Source: Moorella glycerini
Lineage (GTDB): Bacteria; Bacillota; DSM-521; Neomoorellales; Neomoorellaceae
Direction of reading: 5' to 3'
Assembly (NCBI RefSeq): GCF_009735625.1
Contig: NZ_CP046244.1
Location: 3,112,909 to 3,176,908 of the forward strand
Length of the DNA stretch: 64,000 nucleotides
The notes under the pieces are model-generated. The model saw nothing but the letters and a program-made list of their open reading frames with translations, was not told the DNA's origin and searched no databases. The translations under genes were made by a program, and so were the position numbers. This document shows positions 45,965 through 54,555 of the stretch, one piece after another. How positions within the stretch are numbered: position 1 is the stretch's first letter; each line of letters opens with the position of its first letter.

Positions 45965-46477
45965 CTACTTCAGGAAATAAGCAATAAGGCCTATTAAGAC
46001 GGAAACAATAAAGCCGTATACCAGTACCGGCCCGGCAACGGTAAACATCCTCGCCGCCACACCAAAGACAAAACCTTCCCGTTTAAACTCCATGGCCGGC
46101 GCCACAATGGAGTTGGCAAACCCGGTTATAGGGATAATAGAACCGGCACCGGCGACTTTACCAATCTCATCGTATATCCCTAAGCCGGTCAGGAAGGCTC
46201 CCAGGAAAACCATAACTATTACCGTTGCGGAAGCAGCATCCCTGGGGTTTAAACCGGCAGAAGCAAAAATAAGGGTGATGACCTGGGCCAGGGCCGAGAT
46301 GATCCCGCCGATCCAGAAGGCATTGAGGGCGTTAACAATAACCCTGGGCCTGGGTTTAACGCTGTCAGCCAGGCGCTGGTAGGCCTGCTGGTCGTAGGTT
46401 TGTTTTTGCTGCCTTACCTGTTCCGCCAGGGTCAGGGGTTTCTTGGGCGGCCCCGGCTGTTTGGTACTATCAGCCAT
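45965..46477 (-). CDS. spoVAC: stage V sporulation protein AC
   Basis: 170 residues, a hydrophilic start (TKQPGPPKKPLTLAEQ) then four to five hydrophobic segments with GAGSIIPITGFANSIVAPAMEFKREG. Mechanosensitive pore component in Bacillus. ATG at 46477 with GAGGTGAAGG in front is preferred to a GTG three codons upstream. First gene of the operon. Confidence 0.92.
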   Translation of the reverse strand: MADSTKQPGPPKKPLTLAEQVRQQKQTYDQQAYQRLADSVKPRPRVIVNALNAFWIGGIISALAQVITLIFASAGLNPRDAASATVIVMVFLGAFLTGLGIYDEIGKVAGAGSIIPITGFANSIVAPAMEFKREGFVFGVAARMFTVAGPVLVYGFIVSVLIGLIAYFLK

Positions 46478-46508
46478 TACCTTCACCTCGGATTTTTATC
46501 GCTCGGCT

Positions 46509-46540
46509 ATATTATCGACCACCGGGAGCCCTGTTTATAC
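46509..46540 (-). promoter_or_regulatory. possible sigma-G promoter of the spoVA operon
   Basis: Minus-strand GTATA (46540-46536) and CGATAATA (around 46517-46510) about 18 bases apart resemble forespore sigma-G elements. spoVA operons are sigma-G dependent in Bacillus; the match here is loose. Confidence 0.4.
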
Positions 46541-46545
46541 GTAAA

Positions 46546-46582
46546 AAGTCAACCGCTGGGTAATTATGCCAGCAGTTGACTT
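46546..46582. other. inverted repeat between spoVAC and the GH15 gene
   Basis: AAGTCAAC/GTTGACTT and GCTGG/CCAGC arms around a 9-base centre; the minus strand continues with TTTTT. The right arm overlaps the -35 box of the GH15 promoter, so it could be an operator for the plus gene or a terminator-like hairpin on the minus strand. Confidence 0.45.
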
Positions 46583-46604
46583 CACTTAAATACTTACATA
46601 AAAT
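46576..46604 (+). promoter_or_regulatory. promoter of the GH15 gene
   Basis: TTGACT at 46576-46581, 17-base spacer, TAAAAT at 46599-46604. Confidence 0.6.
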
Positions 46605-46639
46605 TTTTACTAAGATTGGCGAGGGAGTTGAGACATCTT

Positions 46640-48436
46640 TTGAAACATCAGCCATATTACGGGTTTATCGGCAATGGCGAAACAGCCGCCCTTATTGCTC
46701 CGGACTTTTCCATCGCCTGGCTGTGCGTGCCCCGTTTTGACAGTTTTCCCCTTTTCGCTGCCGCCCTGTGCCCAGAAAGTGGCGGCAGCCTGCGCCTGAA
46801 CATTGAACCCAAAATAACGCCTGTAAGCCAGCGCTACCTACCGGAAAGCAATGTTCTAGAAACTATTGGTAAGGGGCATGGCCTGCAGGTTACTGTTCTG
46901 GACTTTATGCCATGGGGCTACCACCATTTAAGTCGCCTGATCATTCTAGAAAATACCGGTACAGTAACTTTAAAGCCTAGGGTAGATTGGGTGGCCCGGC
47001 CCATTGTTACCAGTGTCCATACTTTTAAAGTCCGGTTCCAGGGGTCTTTCCAATTTATCTCCGGTCCCGAAGGCGCAGCCTGCATCGGCATGGTCGGTTC
47101 ACCGGGACCTACTTCCACCCTGACTTTAAAACCGGGTGAAAAGCATCACTTCTGGCTGGTTCTGGCTTACGGCTCCAGTTTAACCCTGGCCCGCCAGCAC
47201 TGGACGGCGGGCTTCTACAGTTCCCTGGAAGAAAATCTCACCTGGTGGCGCCAGTGGCTGAGGAAAGCCCGGCGGCCCCATACTGCTAACCCGGAAGTTA
47301 TAGAAGCATACTACCGCAGCTTGATGGTTTTAAAACTCCTAACATACGAGCGTACCGGCGCCATTATTGCGGCGCCGACCACCTCTTTTCCCGCCGTACC
47401 CGGCGGCAACGACAACTGGGACTACCGCTATTGCTGGCTGCGGGACGGGTATTTCACCGCCCTGGCCTTTGATGCCGCCGGCTATCATGAGGAAGCACGC
47501 AGTTTCTATGAATTCGCCCTTTCTTTACAACAGCCCGACGGGGGCTGGTATATGCCCCTGGTACCTGTGGAAGGAAGAGGTGGTACCGAATACATCGCCG
47601 GAGACCTAGCCGGCCCCAATGGGGAAAAACCCATTCGCTTCGGCAACGCTGCCATGCACCAGATTCAGCTGGATAATGCCGGTAACGTCCTGGACGGCCT
47701 GTGGAACCACTACCTGGCCACCCGGGACAGGGAATATATCCGCTCCCGCTGGGATGCCATCCGCCGGGCGGCCATCTGGCTGGAAAATTACTGGGACCAA
47801 CCGGAAAACGGCATCTGGGAAATCCGCGAACGCAAGGATCACTGGCTATATGGTAAAATCCTTTGCTATGCTGGTTTAACAGCCGCCTCCCATTTATCTA
47901 TCGAAATGGGGCGGTTGCAGTGGGCCTGCCGATGGCACCGGGCGGCAAGTCGCGTCCGCCGCCAGCTCCTGATCCACGGCTGGTCGGTAGAGCGCCAGGC
48001 CTACCTGCAACATTACGGGCCTGACGCTCCCCTGGATATATCCGTGCTGGCCCTGGAATTTTATGGTTTACTGGCAGCCAACCATCCCCGTTTACAGAAG
48101 ACGGTAGCCGCCATGGAAAAGCCTGCGCCTGTTGCCAGGGGCGAGCCTTCAGGCCGGGGTGGGCTTAATATGTGGGGAGGGATCGCCCGTTTTGAACACG
48201 CGGCTATTCCCTTTTACCTACCCACCCTGTGGCTAGGGCGCTATTACCTCCACGCCGGCAACTACGAGCGGGCGCATGAACTATTACAGGTCTGCCTGGA
48301 TAATGCCACTGACCTTTACCTGATGGCTGAACACTTCGACCCCCGGACCGGCGAGCAGTGGGGCAATTTTCCCCAGGGTTTCAGTCACCAGGAAATAGTC
48401 CGGTTCTTGCTTGACTACGCCTACCGGGAGGAATAA
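46640..48436 (+). CDS. GH15 family glycoside hydrolase (glucoamylase or trehalase type)
   Basis: About 598 residues. N-terminal beta-sandwich (YYGFIGNGETAALIAPDFSIAWLCVPRFDS), then an (alpha/alpha)6 barrel with GGNDNWDYRYCWLRDGYFTALA, EYIAGDLAG and EHFDPRTGEQWGNFPQGFSH, which carry the catalytic glutamates. Bacterial GH15 enzymes of this form hydrolyse starch-like glucans or trehalose. Start uncertain: TTG at 46616, 46628 or 46640. The last is furthest from the predicted transcription start and follows GAGGGAG. Confidence 0.85.
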   Translation: MKHQPYYGFIGNGETAALIAPDFSIAWLCVPRFDSFPLFAAALCPESGGSLRLNIEPKITPVSQRYLPESNVLETIGKGHGLQVTVLDFMPWGYHHLSRLIILENTGTVTLKPRVDWVARPIVTSVHTFKVRFQGSFQFISGPEGAACIGMVGSPGPTSTLTLKPGEKHHFWLVLAYGSSLTLARQHWTAGFYSSLEENLTWWRQWLRKARRPHTANPEVIEAYYRSLMVLKLLTYERTGAIIAAPTTSFPAVPGGNDNWDYRYCWLRDGYFTALAFDAAGYHEEARSFYEFALSLQQPDGGWYMPLVPVEGRGGTEYIAGDLAGPNGEKPIRFGNAAMHQIQLDNAGNVLDGLWNHYLATRDREYIRSRWDAIRRAAIWLENYWDQPENGIWEIRERKDHWLYGKILCYAGLTAASHLSIEMGRLQWACRWHRAASRVRRQLLIHGWSVERQAYLQHYGPDAPLDISVLALEFYGLLAANHPRLQKTVAAMEKPAPVARGEPSGRGGLNMWGGIARFEHAAIPFYLPTLWLGRYYLHAGNYERAHELLQVCLDNATDLYLMAEHFDPRTGEQWGNFPQGFSHQEIVRFLLDYAYREE

Positions 48437-48440
48437 CAAA

Positions 48441-48464
48441 GGGCTCCAGGTATATCCGGAGCCC
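48441..48464. terminator. terminator between convergent GH15 and UPF0210 genes
   Basis: GGGCTCC/GGAGCCC stem with a 10-base loop; a T-rich tail (ATCTTTT) follows on the plus strand after a few bases. Confidence 0.6.
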
Positions 48465-48504
48465 AACAGCATCTTTTCCTTCTCACCTGGGCGGTCGCCT
48501 CCCT

Positions 48505-49878
48505 CTAATTCCCCAGGGCCTGCAAAGGGGCGGGGATGCGGCCGCCACGGCGGATCATAGCCGCCGGGTTAAAGTTATTGACCTCCATAACCGGTGCCCG
48601 GCCCAGGAGGCCACCGAATTCTACCATTTCCCCGGGCCTTTTCCCCGGGACAGGTATGACCCGCACCGCCGTGGTTTTATTGTTCATCATGCCAATGGCC
48701 GCTTCATCGGCTATGATGGCGGCAATGATATCCGCCGGGGTGTCGCCGGGAATAGCAAACATATCCAGCCCAACTGAGCATACGGCCGTCATGGCTTCAA
48801 GCTTCGCAAGGCTTAAAGCGCCGCTCTCCACCGCCCGGATCATGCCGTTATCTTCACTCACCGGGATGAAGGCGCCGCTTAAGCCCCCGACGTAGGAAGA
48901 AGCCATGGCCCCTCCCTTTTTGACGGCGTCATTGAGTAAAGCCAGGGCGGCCGTGGTGCCATGGGCGCCACAGCGTTCCAGGCCGATGGCTTCCAGAATT
49001 TCCGCCACGCTGTCCCCCAGGGCATTGGTAGGAGCCAGGGAAAGGTCGACAATGCCAAAGGGCACTCCCAGGCGGGCCGAAACCTCCCGTCCTACCAGTT
49101 CCCCCATGCGGGTCACTTTAAAGGCTGTATTTTTAATAATTGTCGCGAGTTTACCCAGGTCAGCCTCCGGGTGCTGGCGTACTGCCGCCAGTACAACCCC
49201 GGGACCGCTGATGCCGACATTTAATACGCACTCTGGCTCACCGGGGCCGTGGAAGGCCCCGGCCATGAAGGGATTGTCCTCCGGGGCATTGCAAAAGGTC
49301 ACCAGCTTGGCGCAGCCAATCCCACCCCTGTCAGCCGTAAGCTGCGCCGTCTCTTTAATCAATTGGCCCAACTCGGCGATGGCGTCCATATTCATCCCCG
49401 CCCTGGTGGTGGCCACATTGATGGAGGCGCAAACGCGCTCAGTGGTGGCCAGGGCTTCCGGCAGAGAATTAAAGATGGCCCGGTCACCTTTAGTAAAGCC
49501 TTTATGTACCAGAGCACTGAAGCCGCCGATGAAATTCACGCCTACCGCTGCTGCCGCCCGGTCCAGGGTTCGGGCCAGGGGGGTGAGGTCACTTTCTCCT
49601 GAAGGTTCACCCACCTGGGCAATGGGTGTTACGGCTATGCGCTTATTAACAATAGGGATGCCATAAGCAGTTGCCACTTCCTCGCCAGCGGCAACCAGTT
49701 TCTCCGCCCGGCTAGTTATTTTATCGTAAACGCGGCGGCAGGTTTCCTTAAGACTTCCGGTGGCACAATCACGCAGGCTGATACCCAGGGTAATGGTCCG
49801 GATGTCCAGGTTTTCTACCTGGACCATGCGGATGGTTTCTAAAATTTCTTCTGGTGTAAAAGAAAATAAAGTCGGCAT
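48505..49878 (-). CDS. UPF0210/DUF711 PFL-like family protein
   Basis: 457 residues beginning [32 protein letters not shown], the standard start of this family. ATG at 49878 with GGAGG upstream; the longer frame to 49938 is rejected. Structurally related to pyruvate formate-lyase-type barrels. Biochemical role unknown. Paired with an ACT-domain gene immediately upstream, as in many clostridia. Confidence 0.88.
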   Translation of the reverse strand: MPTLFSFTPEEILETIRMVQVENLDIRTITLGISLRDCATGSLKETCRRVYDKITSRAEKLVAAGEEVATAYGIPIVNKRIAVTPIAQVGEPSGESDLTPLARTLDRAAAAVGVNFIGGFSALVHKGFTKGDRAIFNSLPEALATTERVCASINVATTRAGMNMDAIAELGQLIKETAQLTADRGGIGCAKLVTFCNAPEDNPFMAGAFHGPGEPECVLNVGISGPGVVLAAVRQHPEADLGKLATIIKNTAFKVTRMGELVGREVSARLGVPFGIVDLSLAPTNALGDSVAEILEAIGLERCGAHGTTAALALLNDAVKKGGAMASSYVGGLSGAFIPVSEDNGMIRAVESGALSLAKLEAMTAVCSVGLDMFAIPGDTPADIIAAIIADEAAIGMMNNKTTAVRVIPVPGKRPGEMVEFGGLLGRAPVMEVNNFNPAAMIRRGGRIPAPLQALGN

Positions 49879-49959
49879 TGTTTTCCTCCATCTTTGAATG
49901 GGAGAAGACTTATCATTTAGCTGCGGGCTTACCCTCATTTACCCTCATGGGGGCTGCGG

Positions 49960-50244
49960 TTAGATGCGGTGCATAAATTTGAAGACTTCCACCTGCTGCA
50001 TCGTCACCTGTACACCCAGTTCCTCGCCCCTGGCCTTGAGTTGTTTTTGCAGTTCAAAAAAATTAAGATTACTACCCTTCAGGTCCACAATCATGATCAT
50101 GGTGAAAAATTCCTGCAGGATGGTCTGGCTGATATCGAGGATATTCACATTGGCTGCTGCCAGGACGGCAGTTATACCCGCTAAAATTCCCACCCTGTCC
50201 TGGCCTAAAACTGTGATTATGGCCCGGCCGTCGGCAACTGTCAT
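49960..50244 (-). CDS. ACT domain protein (UPF0237 family)
   Basis: 94 residues made of one ACT-like domain (ITVLGQDRVGILAGITAVLAAANVNILDISQTI) and a short tail. Typical small partner of UPF0210 proteins; probably senses an amino acid. It overlaps the upstream TorD-like gene by 4 bases. Confidence 0.9.
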   Translation of the reverse strand: MTVADGRAIITVLGQDRVGILAGITAVLAAANVNILDISQTILQEFFTMIMIVDLKGSNLNFFELQKQLKARGEELGVQVTMQQVEVFKFMHRI

Positions 50245-50930
50245 GATTTTTCACCCCCGCAAAAATCCTCCAGTACTGCTTCCAGCTCAGCTGCATCGAC
50301 CTGCAGCCAGCCCCAGGTGAAGAGGGCCAGGCCACGGAAAAATTCCGTCCGGGCAGCCCCCTGGATATCGCTGCATAAGGCCGGTACCCATTGCTCCAGG
50401 TGTTCCTTTAAAAAGCGCTGCTGCCCCTGCAGGAATTCAGTTGCATCTTCACCGGCCTGGACTTTTGCGGCCGCTGCCTGGCTGAGCCAGGCCATGAATT
50501 CCATTTCCAGGCCCAGGTGGTCGTCTGGCTCCCGGTTTTTCTTTTTACTCTCCAGACCAAAAGAACGATAAAATTCCCTTACCGCCAGGGTTTCCTCGCC
50601 GAAAAGGAGATGCTCTTTGGAGCGGTAAACCGACTCCCACGGCGGCGCCTCCAGGTGACCGGGACCGACGAAAAGGCGGTTATAATCCTCCTGGAGTTCC
50701 TGCCGGTAGGCCTCCAGGTCACCGGCCCGGGCCGTTAGCTTGGCCTGCATCTGCCGGCAACCTGCGGCCAGCTCTTCGTTCTGGCTGTTGTTGGCCAGTT
50801 CCTCCAGGAATTGTTCCCTGACCAGGGCTACCAGCAAATCCCCGACCGGCCCTTCCTGGTAGATCCTGGCCAGGAAGCTGTAAACCAGCTCCCGTCCCTG
50901 GAGCCACTCAACTAATAATTCCTGGTCCAT
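50241..50930 (-). CDS. TorD-like molybdoenzyme chaperone
   Basis: 229-residue all-helical protein of the TorD/DmsD family: PPWESVYRSKEHLLFGEETLAVREFYRSFGL, then PDDHLGLEMEFMAWL. Such chaperones bind the signal region and cofactor-free form of DMSO-reductase-family enzymes. ATG at 50928-50930 follows GGGGGAGGAG. The ferredoxin-type gene is immediately upstream; no molybdoenzyme gene is in the window. Confidence 0.87.
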   Translation of the reverse strand: MDQELLVEWLQGRELVYSFLARIYQEGPVGDLLVALVREQFLEELANNSQNEELAAGCRQMQAKLTARAGDLEAYRQELQEDYNRLFVGPGHLEAPPWESVYRSKEHLLFGEETLAVREFYRSFGLESKKKNREPDDHLGLEMEFMAWLSQAAAAKVQAGEDATEFLQGQQRFLKEHLEQWVPALCSDIQGAARTEFFRGLALFTWGWLQVDAAELEAVLEDFCGGEKS

Positions 50931-50976
50931 AAAATCTCCTCCCCCTTTATAGTTATACCATCCGGATAACCGCAAT

Positions 50977-52143
50977 CTAACAGTTCTCTCCAGCAGGCTT
51001 CTGCCCTGGCCCGGCCAGTTTCCGGTTCAGGTAACAGCGCAGGCATTCAGTGGCCCCGGCGCTGGCCTGAAAGGTTTCCCCGCAATTTGCGCAAAGGTGT
51101 TCGCCGGCTGTAGCCAGGTTGAAAGTTACCTTGCTGGCCACAGTTTCTATGGCCAGGTTCTCCCCCCAGGTCAGGCTGTGCTGGGGGCAGACTGCCAGGC
51201 ACAGGCCGCAGTGGTTGCAGCGGGCCGGGGTAAATCTTAACTTCCCTTCAGCCAGGTCCAGGGCTCCAGCCGGGCAGAGGCGGCTGCAGATATTACAGAG
51301 GTAACAGGGACCGGCCAGTTCCAGGGAGGCCAGGGGTAAACGGGCTCTCGCCGGGTAACCGGTCTCAGGCCGTACTTGCTGTAAGGCCTCCCTGAGGATG
51401 GACATCCTCTCCCCGGGAAAAACTGCCTGTTTCGTACCCGGACCCGGGGCTGGTGTCGCCACTTTAACTCCCGGCACTTTGATCCCCCGCACCAGGGAGC
51501 GGAAAAACTCGCGCCGGCCCATGGCAGCCGTGGCTGCGTGGGATGCCTGGCTTACTGGGCGCTTTGGGGCTGTAGCCGGGTTAAGGTTAGCCCCCTGCAC
51601 CAGGCGATCGTGTGGCAATTCCAGGGTCGCCAGGGTTCTTTGCGCCCAGCTGAAGGAGTTTTTAAAAAGCTCCTGCCCCTTCTCTCCCCAGGGACAGGCA
51701 GCGCAATCCTCGGGCCGGTAGCGAAACCCTGTTTGGCCCCTTGCGGCCAGGGCGACCATTATTTCCGGAGCCACTGCCCCCAGGCAGGGAACTACAAATA
51801 AGCCTTGCGGCAAGCGCTCATCCTCACCCCGGGCACAGGAAAAAATTACTTGCCCGGTGGCAGCAATAATCTCCTGACCCCGGGCGAGAATGAAGGCGTG
51901 GGTGTGCTCTGGATCCTCCAGGGCCCCGGTAGGGCAGGCTACGGCACAAAGGCCGCAGCGCCGGCACTCCTTCAACCCTGGCCGGCCGTTTTGCAGCTCA
52001 ATCCCATCAACTGGGCAGACCTCCAGGCACCTCTGACAAGTCGCCCAGGGCGATAGGGTGCGGATACATTTTTCAGCACGTAAGCGTACCTGACCCAGCC
52101 CCGTCAAGGCGCTGGCAATAGTTTCGAGATCCAGTTCCCCCAC
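50977..52143 (-). CDS. multi-[4Fe-4S] ferredoxin-type protein
   Basis: About 388 residues. An N-terminal pair of clusters (CQRCLEVCPVDG; CRRCGLCAVACPTG), a middle region with VVPCLGAVAPEIMVAL and CAACPWGEKGQ, a second pair (CYLCNICSRLCPAG; CNHCGLCLAVCPQH), and a C-terminal zinc-ribbon-like CANC...CLRC. Electron carrier or scaffold for an oxidoreductase complex. GTG at 52143 is chosen because the upstream ATG (52188) lies before a terminator-like hairpin. It works with the adjacent TorD-like gene. Confidence 0.82.
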   Translation of the reverse strand: MGELDLETIASALTGLGQVRLRAEKCIRTLSPWATCQRCLEVCPVDGIELQNGRPGLKECRRCGLCAVACPTGALEDPEHTHAFILARGQEIIAATGQVIFSCARGEDERLPQGLFVVPCLGAVAPEIMVALAARGQTGFRYRPEDCAACPWGEKGQELFKNSFSWAQRTLATLELPHDRLVQGANLNPATAPKRPVSQASHAATAAMGRREFFRSLVRGIKVPGVKVATPAPGPGTKQAVFPGERMSILREALQQVRPETGYPARARLPLASLELAGPCYLCNICSRLCPAGALDLAEGKLRFTPARCNHCGLCLAVCPQHSLTWGENLAIETVASKVTFNLATAGEHLCANCGETFQASAGATECLRCYLNRKLAGPGQKPAGENC

Positions 52144-52157
52144 CCCTCTTCCTGTAT

Positions 52158-52185
52158 AAAAGCGGGCCTCATCCCGCCCGCTTTT
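52158..52185. terminator. terminator-like hairpin upstream of the ferredoxin gene
   Basis: AAAAGCGGGC/GCCCGCTTTT perfect 10-bp stem with T-runs on both strands. Probably ends the operon 54.3-52.4 kb on the minus strand. Confidence 0.7.
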
Positions 52186-52370
52186 CATTAATTCCTCAAT
52201 TTATATTATCATACTTTCCTGCCTGATGGTCAAGGAGTGGGAAGGAACTGAAACCGGCACGTCAATAGCCGGACCATTTCACCAGAATCGTGAGATTAAT
52301 TTAGTCTACTATATCTTCCCCAGACATCTCCGCCAGCATGCGTTCTTGAAAATAATTATCTTCGGCAGGA

Positions 52371-52553
52371 TTATAGTGGTAACCCTGCAAATTTTTTCAG
52401 TAACTCCTGGCGTTCTTCATTGCTTAAAAAACTACTGATAGCTTTTAATTCCCCGGGCAGGATTTCCTTAAATATAAAGAGTAACTTTTCTGTTCTTTTA
52501 TCCCTCAAAAAACCGCGCACTTCTTCCCATACTGACTCGCCAGCAAAGTTCAT
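52371..52553 (-). CDS. hypothetical 60-residue protein
   Basis: Charged, helical-looking protein (MNFAGESVWEEVRGFLRDKR ... NEERQELLKKFAGLPL), no membrane segment or signal peptide. Starts 5 bases after the stop of the large P-loop gene, with GGGGG in front, so it is probably co-translated with it. Family not recognised. Confidence 0.55.
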   Translation of the reverse strand: MNFAGESVWEEVRGFLRDKRTEKLLFIFKEILPGELKAISSFLSNEERQELLKKFAGLPL

Positions 52554-52558
52554 TTACA

Positions 52559-54343
52559 TCAACCCCCGTAAGTTATAAATTCAAATAAAGCTTTAGCAGC
52601 TGCTTCCGGGCCTTTTATTTCATATCCGTGCAGGCCCAACTGGGTACGTAACTGCCCTATTTTGACACCCCTGGCAAGCATCTGGCTAAAATATTGTCTG
52701 GCCAGGGCATCATGCTGGTCCCGCTTCTGGGGGGCACCAAAGGGGTTGGCAAAATAAGTATGCACCAGACCTTCTTCATCAGTGGTACCCTTGGAAAGCC
52801 GGGCACCCTCGCTAAAGACCTCCAGGGCTGTATCGACGTCATTAAACAACTCTATATGGGGATGCTTGTTATCTACCGGTTCATAGTTATTAGCGTACAG
52901 GAATAGATCTATAGGATACCCCCTGGTAACTTCCTGGTAGTTAGTAATCGGGATTACCAGGCGGGCGTTTTTTTTATGAGGGTTCATGAAGATACTGCGG
53001 TCAATCTCCGCATAGGGAAAACCCGGGGCTAAATCATCCAGGCGGACAAAGGCGCCAATTTCTGTCCCGATGCCTACCACCTCTCCTTCAGGGGTTATCC
53101 TTAAGGATCCCATATCATCAAAAATAACTGTTAAGCGACGCATATAATCCGTGGCCAGGACGCGAAAGGCTTCCAGGGATTCTGATTTGCCAGCACCGCT
53201 ATCACCGACCAGGACCACGTTGGCACTAGCCCCTGTCCGTAAAACAATTCGCGCCATAGCACCATGAACCGGTAAATAACCACGCTCAATGGCAATAAGG
53301 TTATGCAGGGTTAAAACCATCTTTTTAAAATAACCAAAGTAGTCAACATCATCAGTTCGCCCGATCAGTCCTAATACTATACCCGCCTGCCGGTCTTCAT
53401 AGTATACTGTCTGGCGCTTACCCAACAGTTCCGGCTCAACTCCAAAAATCAGCATGGCTTCTGGTCGTCGACCTTGAATTTCAGCTGGCTCGGCTAATTC
53501 AAACAGGTTGGCGAGACTTAGACCCAGGGGTAAATACCGTTTATGAAAATAGATAAAGGTTAACAAATCCCCTACTTTAGCCGGATAGCAAAGCCAATCC
53601 CTGGCTTCCAATTGACTATGCTTGAGGGGATTATGGGACACCGGCATAAACATACCCTTGCGGTAATTGCGTTTGGGGTAATATACCAGCGGCGGTTCGA
53701 TAACTACCAGCTGGATAAAAGGTATCGCCTGCAACTGTCGGTATTCTTCCCCGGGAATATCCCAGGCAATTTTATCAGCCAGTATTCCTGCTCCTGCTCC
53801 GCAGGGTAGTTGCCGGTATACCCGGGGGAGTTTTTCCATTAAATTGGCCCCGATTTTTCGGTAAATTTCCAGTACCAGGTTGGTAAAGCGCTCATTAAGT
53901 TCAATAAACTTATGATGATCACTGGCAGTTTCTCCTGCTTGGTGGCAACCATCATCAACAATCAGGAAACGGGCATATTTCCGCCAGTAATTGTAAAGCT
54001 TTTCCACAAAATCATATAGCATTGTCTTTCTAGCCAAAACAGGATTGAAAGCAGGATAACGTTTGCTAATTTCATCTGGCCGGTATTCAGTAAGAAGCAA
54101 AAGTAAATCGGCAAGGGCCTCCTTATGCCACAGGTTGCTGGCACCGGTACCGCTGCCTTGCTTACCAGCAGGTGTTCTCAGGAAAGGTTTTATAGCCTCC
54201 AGTTCCGGTGCCTGGTGTTGCTCTAAATCTTCAATGAAGCTTGCCAGAATCCGGTGGAAAATTGGACTTTTAAATATGTCCGATGCTGTTTCGCATATAT
54301 TAGGTCCAAGGACAATAACATGATGCTGTTCCCACTCTGTCAT
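52559..54343 (-). CDS. large P-loop protein with HprK/PEPCK-like nucleotide-binding domain
   Basis: About 594 residues, not assigned to a known function. The first 350 residues are unfamiliar. The C-terminal part begins LPVHGAMARIVLR and carries GDSGAGKSESLEAF (about 380-393) and VIFDDMG (about 406-412), matching the HPr kinase/PEP carboxykinase kind of Walker A (GxSGxGKSE) and its Asp pair. No signal or membrane segments. ATG at 54343 is preferred (GGAGGTGA five bases upstream). Could be a protein or small-molecule kinase, or a PEPCK-like enzyme. Confidence 0.65.
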   Translation of the reverse strand: MTEWEQHHVIVLGPNICETASDIFKSPIFHRILASFIEDLEQHQAPELEAIKPFLRTPAGKQGSGTGASNLWHKEALADLLLLLTEYRPDEISKRYPAFNPVLARKTMLYDFVEKLYNYWRKYARFLIVDDGCHQAGETASDHHKFIELNERFTNLVLEIYRKIGANLMEKLPRVYRQLPCGAGAGILADKIAWDIPGEEYRQLQAIPFIQLVVIEPPLVYYPKRNYRKGMFMPVSHNPLKHSQLEARDWLCYPAKVGDLLTFIYFHKRYLPLGLSLANLFELAEPAEIQGRRPEAMLIFGVEPELLGKRQTVYYEDRQAGIVLGLIGRTDDVDYFGYFKKMVLTLHNLIAIERGYLPVHGAMARIVLRTGASANVVLVGDSGAGKSESLEAFRVLATDYMRRLTVIFDDMGSLRITPEGEVVGIGTEIGAFVRLDDLAPGFPYAEIDRSIFMNPHKKNARLVIPITNYQEVTRGYPIDLFLYANNYEPVDNKHPHIELFNDVDTALEVFSEGARLSKGTTDEEGLVHTYFANPFGAPQKRDQHDALARQYFSQMLARGVKIGQLRTQLGLHGYEIKGPEAAAKALFEFITYGG

Positions 54344-54364
54344 CTCATTCACCTCCATAAGTTA

Positions 54365-54413
54365 AATAAAAAGGCCAACAATAATGTCTGTTTAAAGACA
54401 CTATTGTTGGCCT
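54365..54413 (-). terminator. strong terminator/attenuator upstream of the P-loop gene
   Basis: A 12-bp stem AGGCCAACAATA/TATTGTTGGCCT extended by TGTCT/AGACA after one mismatch, followed on the minus strand by TTTTTATTT. It lies 20-odd bases before the start codon of the gene it precedes, downstream of its own strong promoter. Confidence 0.85.
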
Positions 54414-54524
54414 GCTATTCGCCAGCTCTTCTGTACCAGACCAGCTGCCGACCAGCGGACCTTAAAGTTTGATGTTGGCTTCTCCCTCGATTAAAGGAGA
54501 ATCCCCCATCGCTAACCCAGTGTT
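54414..54524 (-). promoter_or_regulatory. structured leader, candidate riboswitch of unknown type
   Basis: Between a consensus promoter and the terminator, the minus strand can fold into GATG/CATC enclosing TTCTCC/GGAGAA with an internal loop (54471-54510) and a second GCTG/CAGC hairpin. GCCAACA (54479-54473) is complementary to TGTTGGC of the terminator (54380-54374), giving a mutually exclusive antiterminator. I do not recognise the class. Confidence 0.45.
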
Positions 54525-54553
54525 ATTATATACTATAGTTATGGTAAAGGCAA
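54525..54553 (-). promoter_or_regulatory. promoter of the P-loop gene
   Basis: Minus-strand TTGCCT (54553-54548), 17-base spacer, perfect TATAAT (54530-54525). The transcript would have a leader of about 175 bases. Confidence 0.75.
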
Positions 54554-54555
54554 GC

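Noticed and set aside
54372-54413. Long inverted repeat as a CRISPR or transposon end
   Set aside because: Single copy, followed by a T-run, no repeats or target duplication; a terminator explains it.
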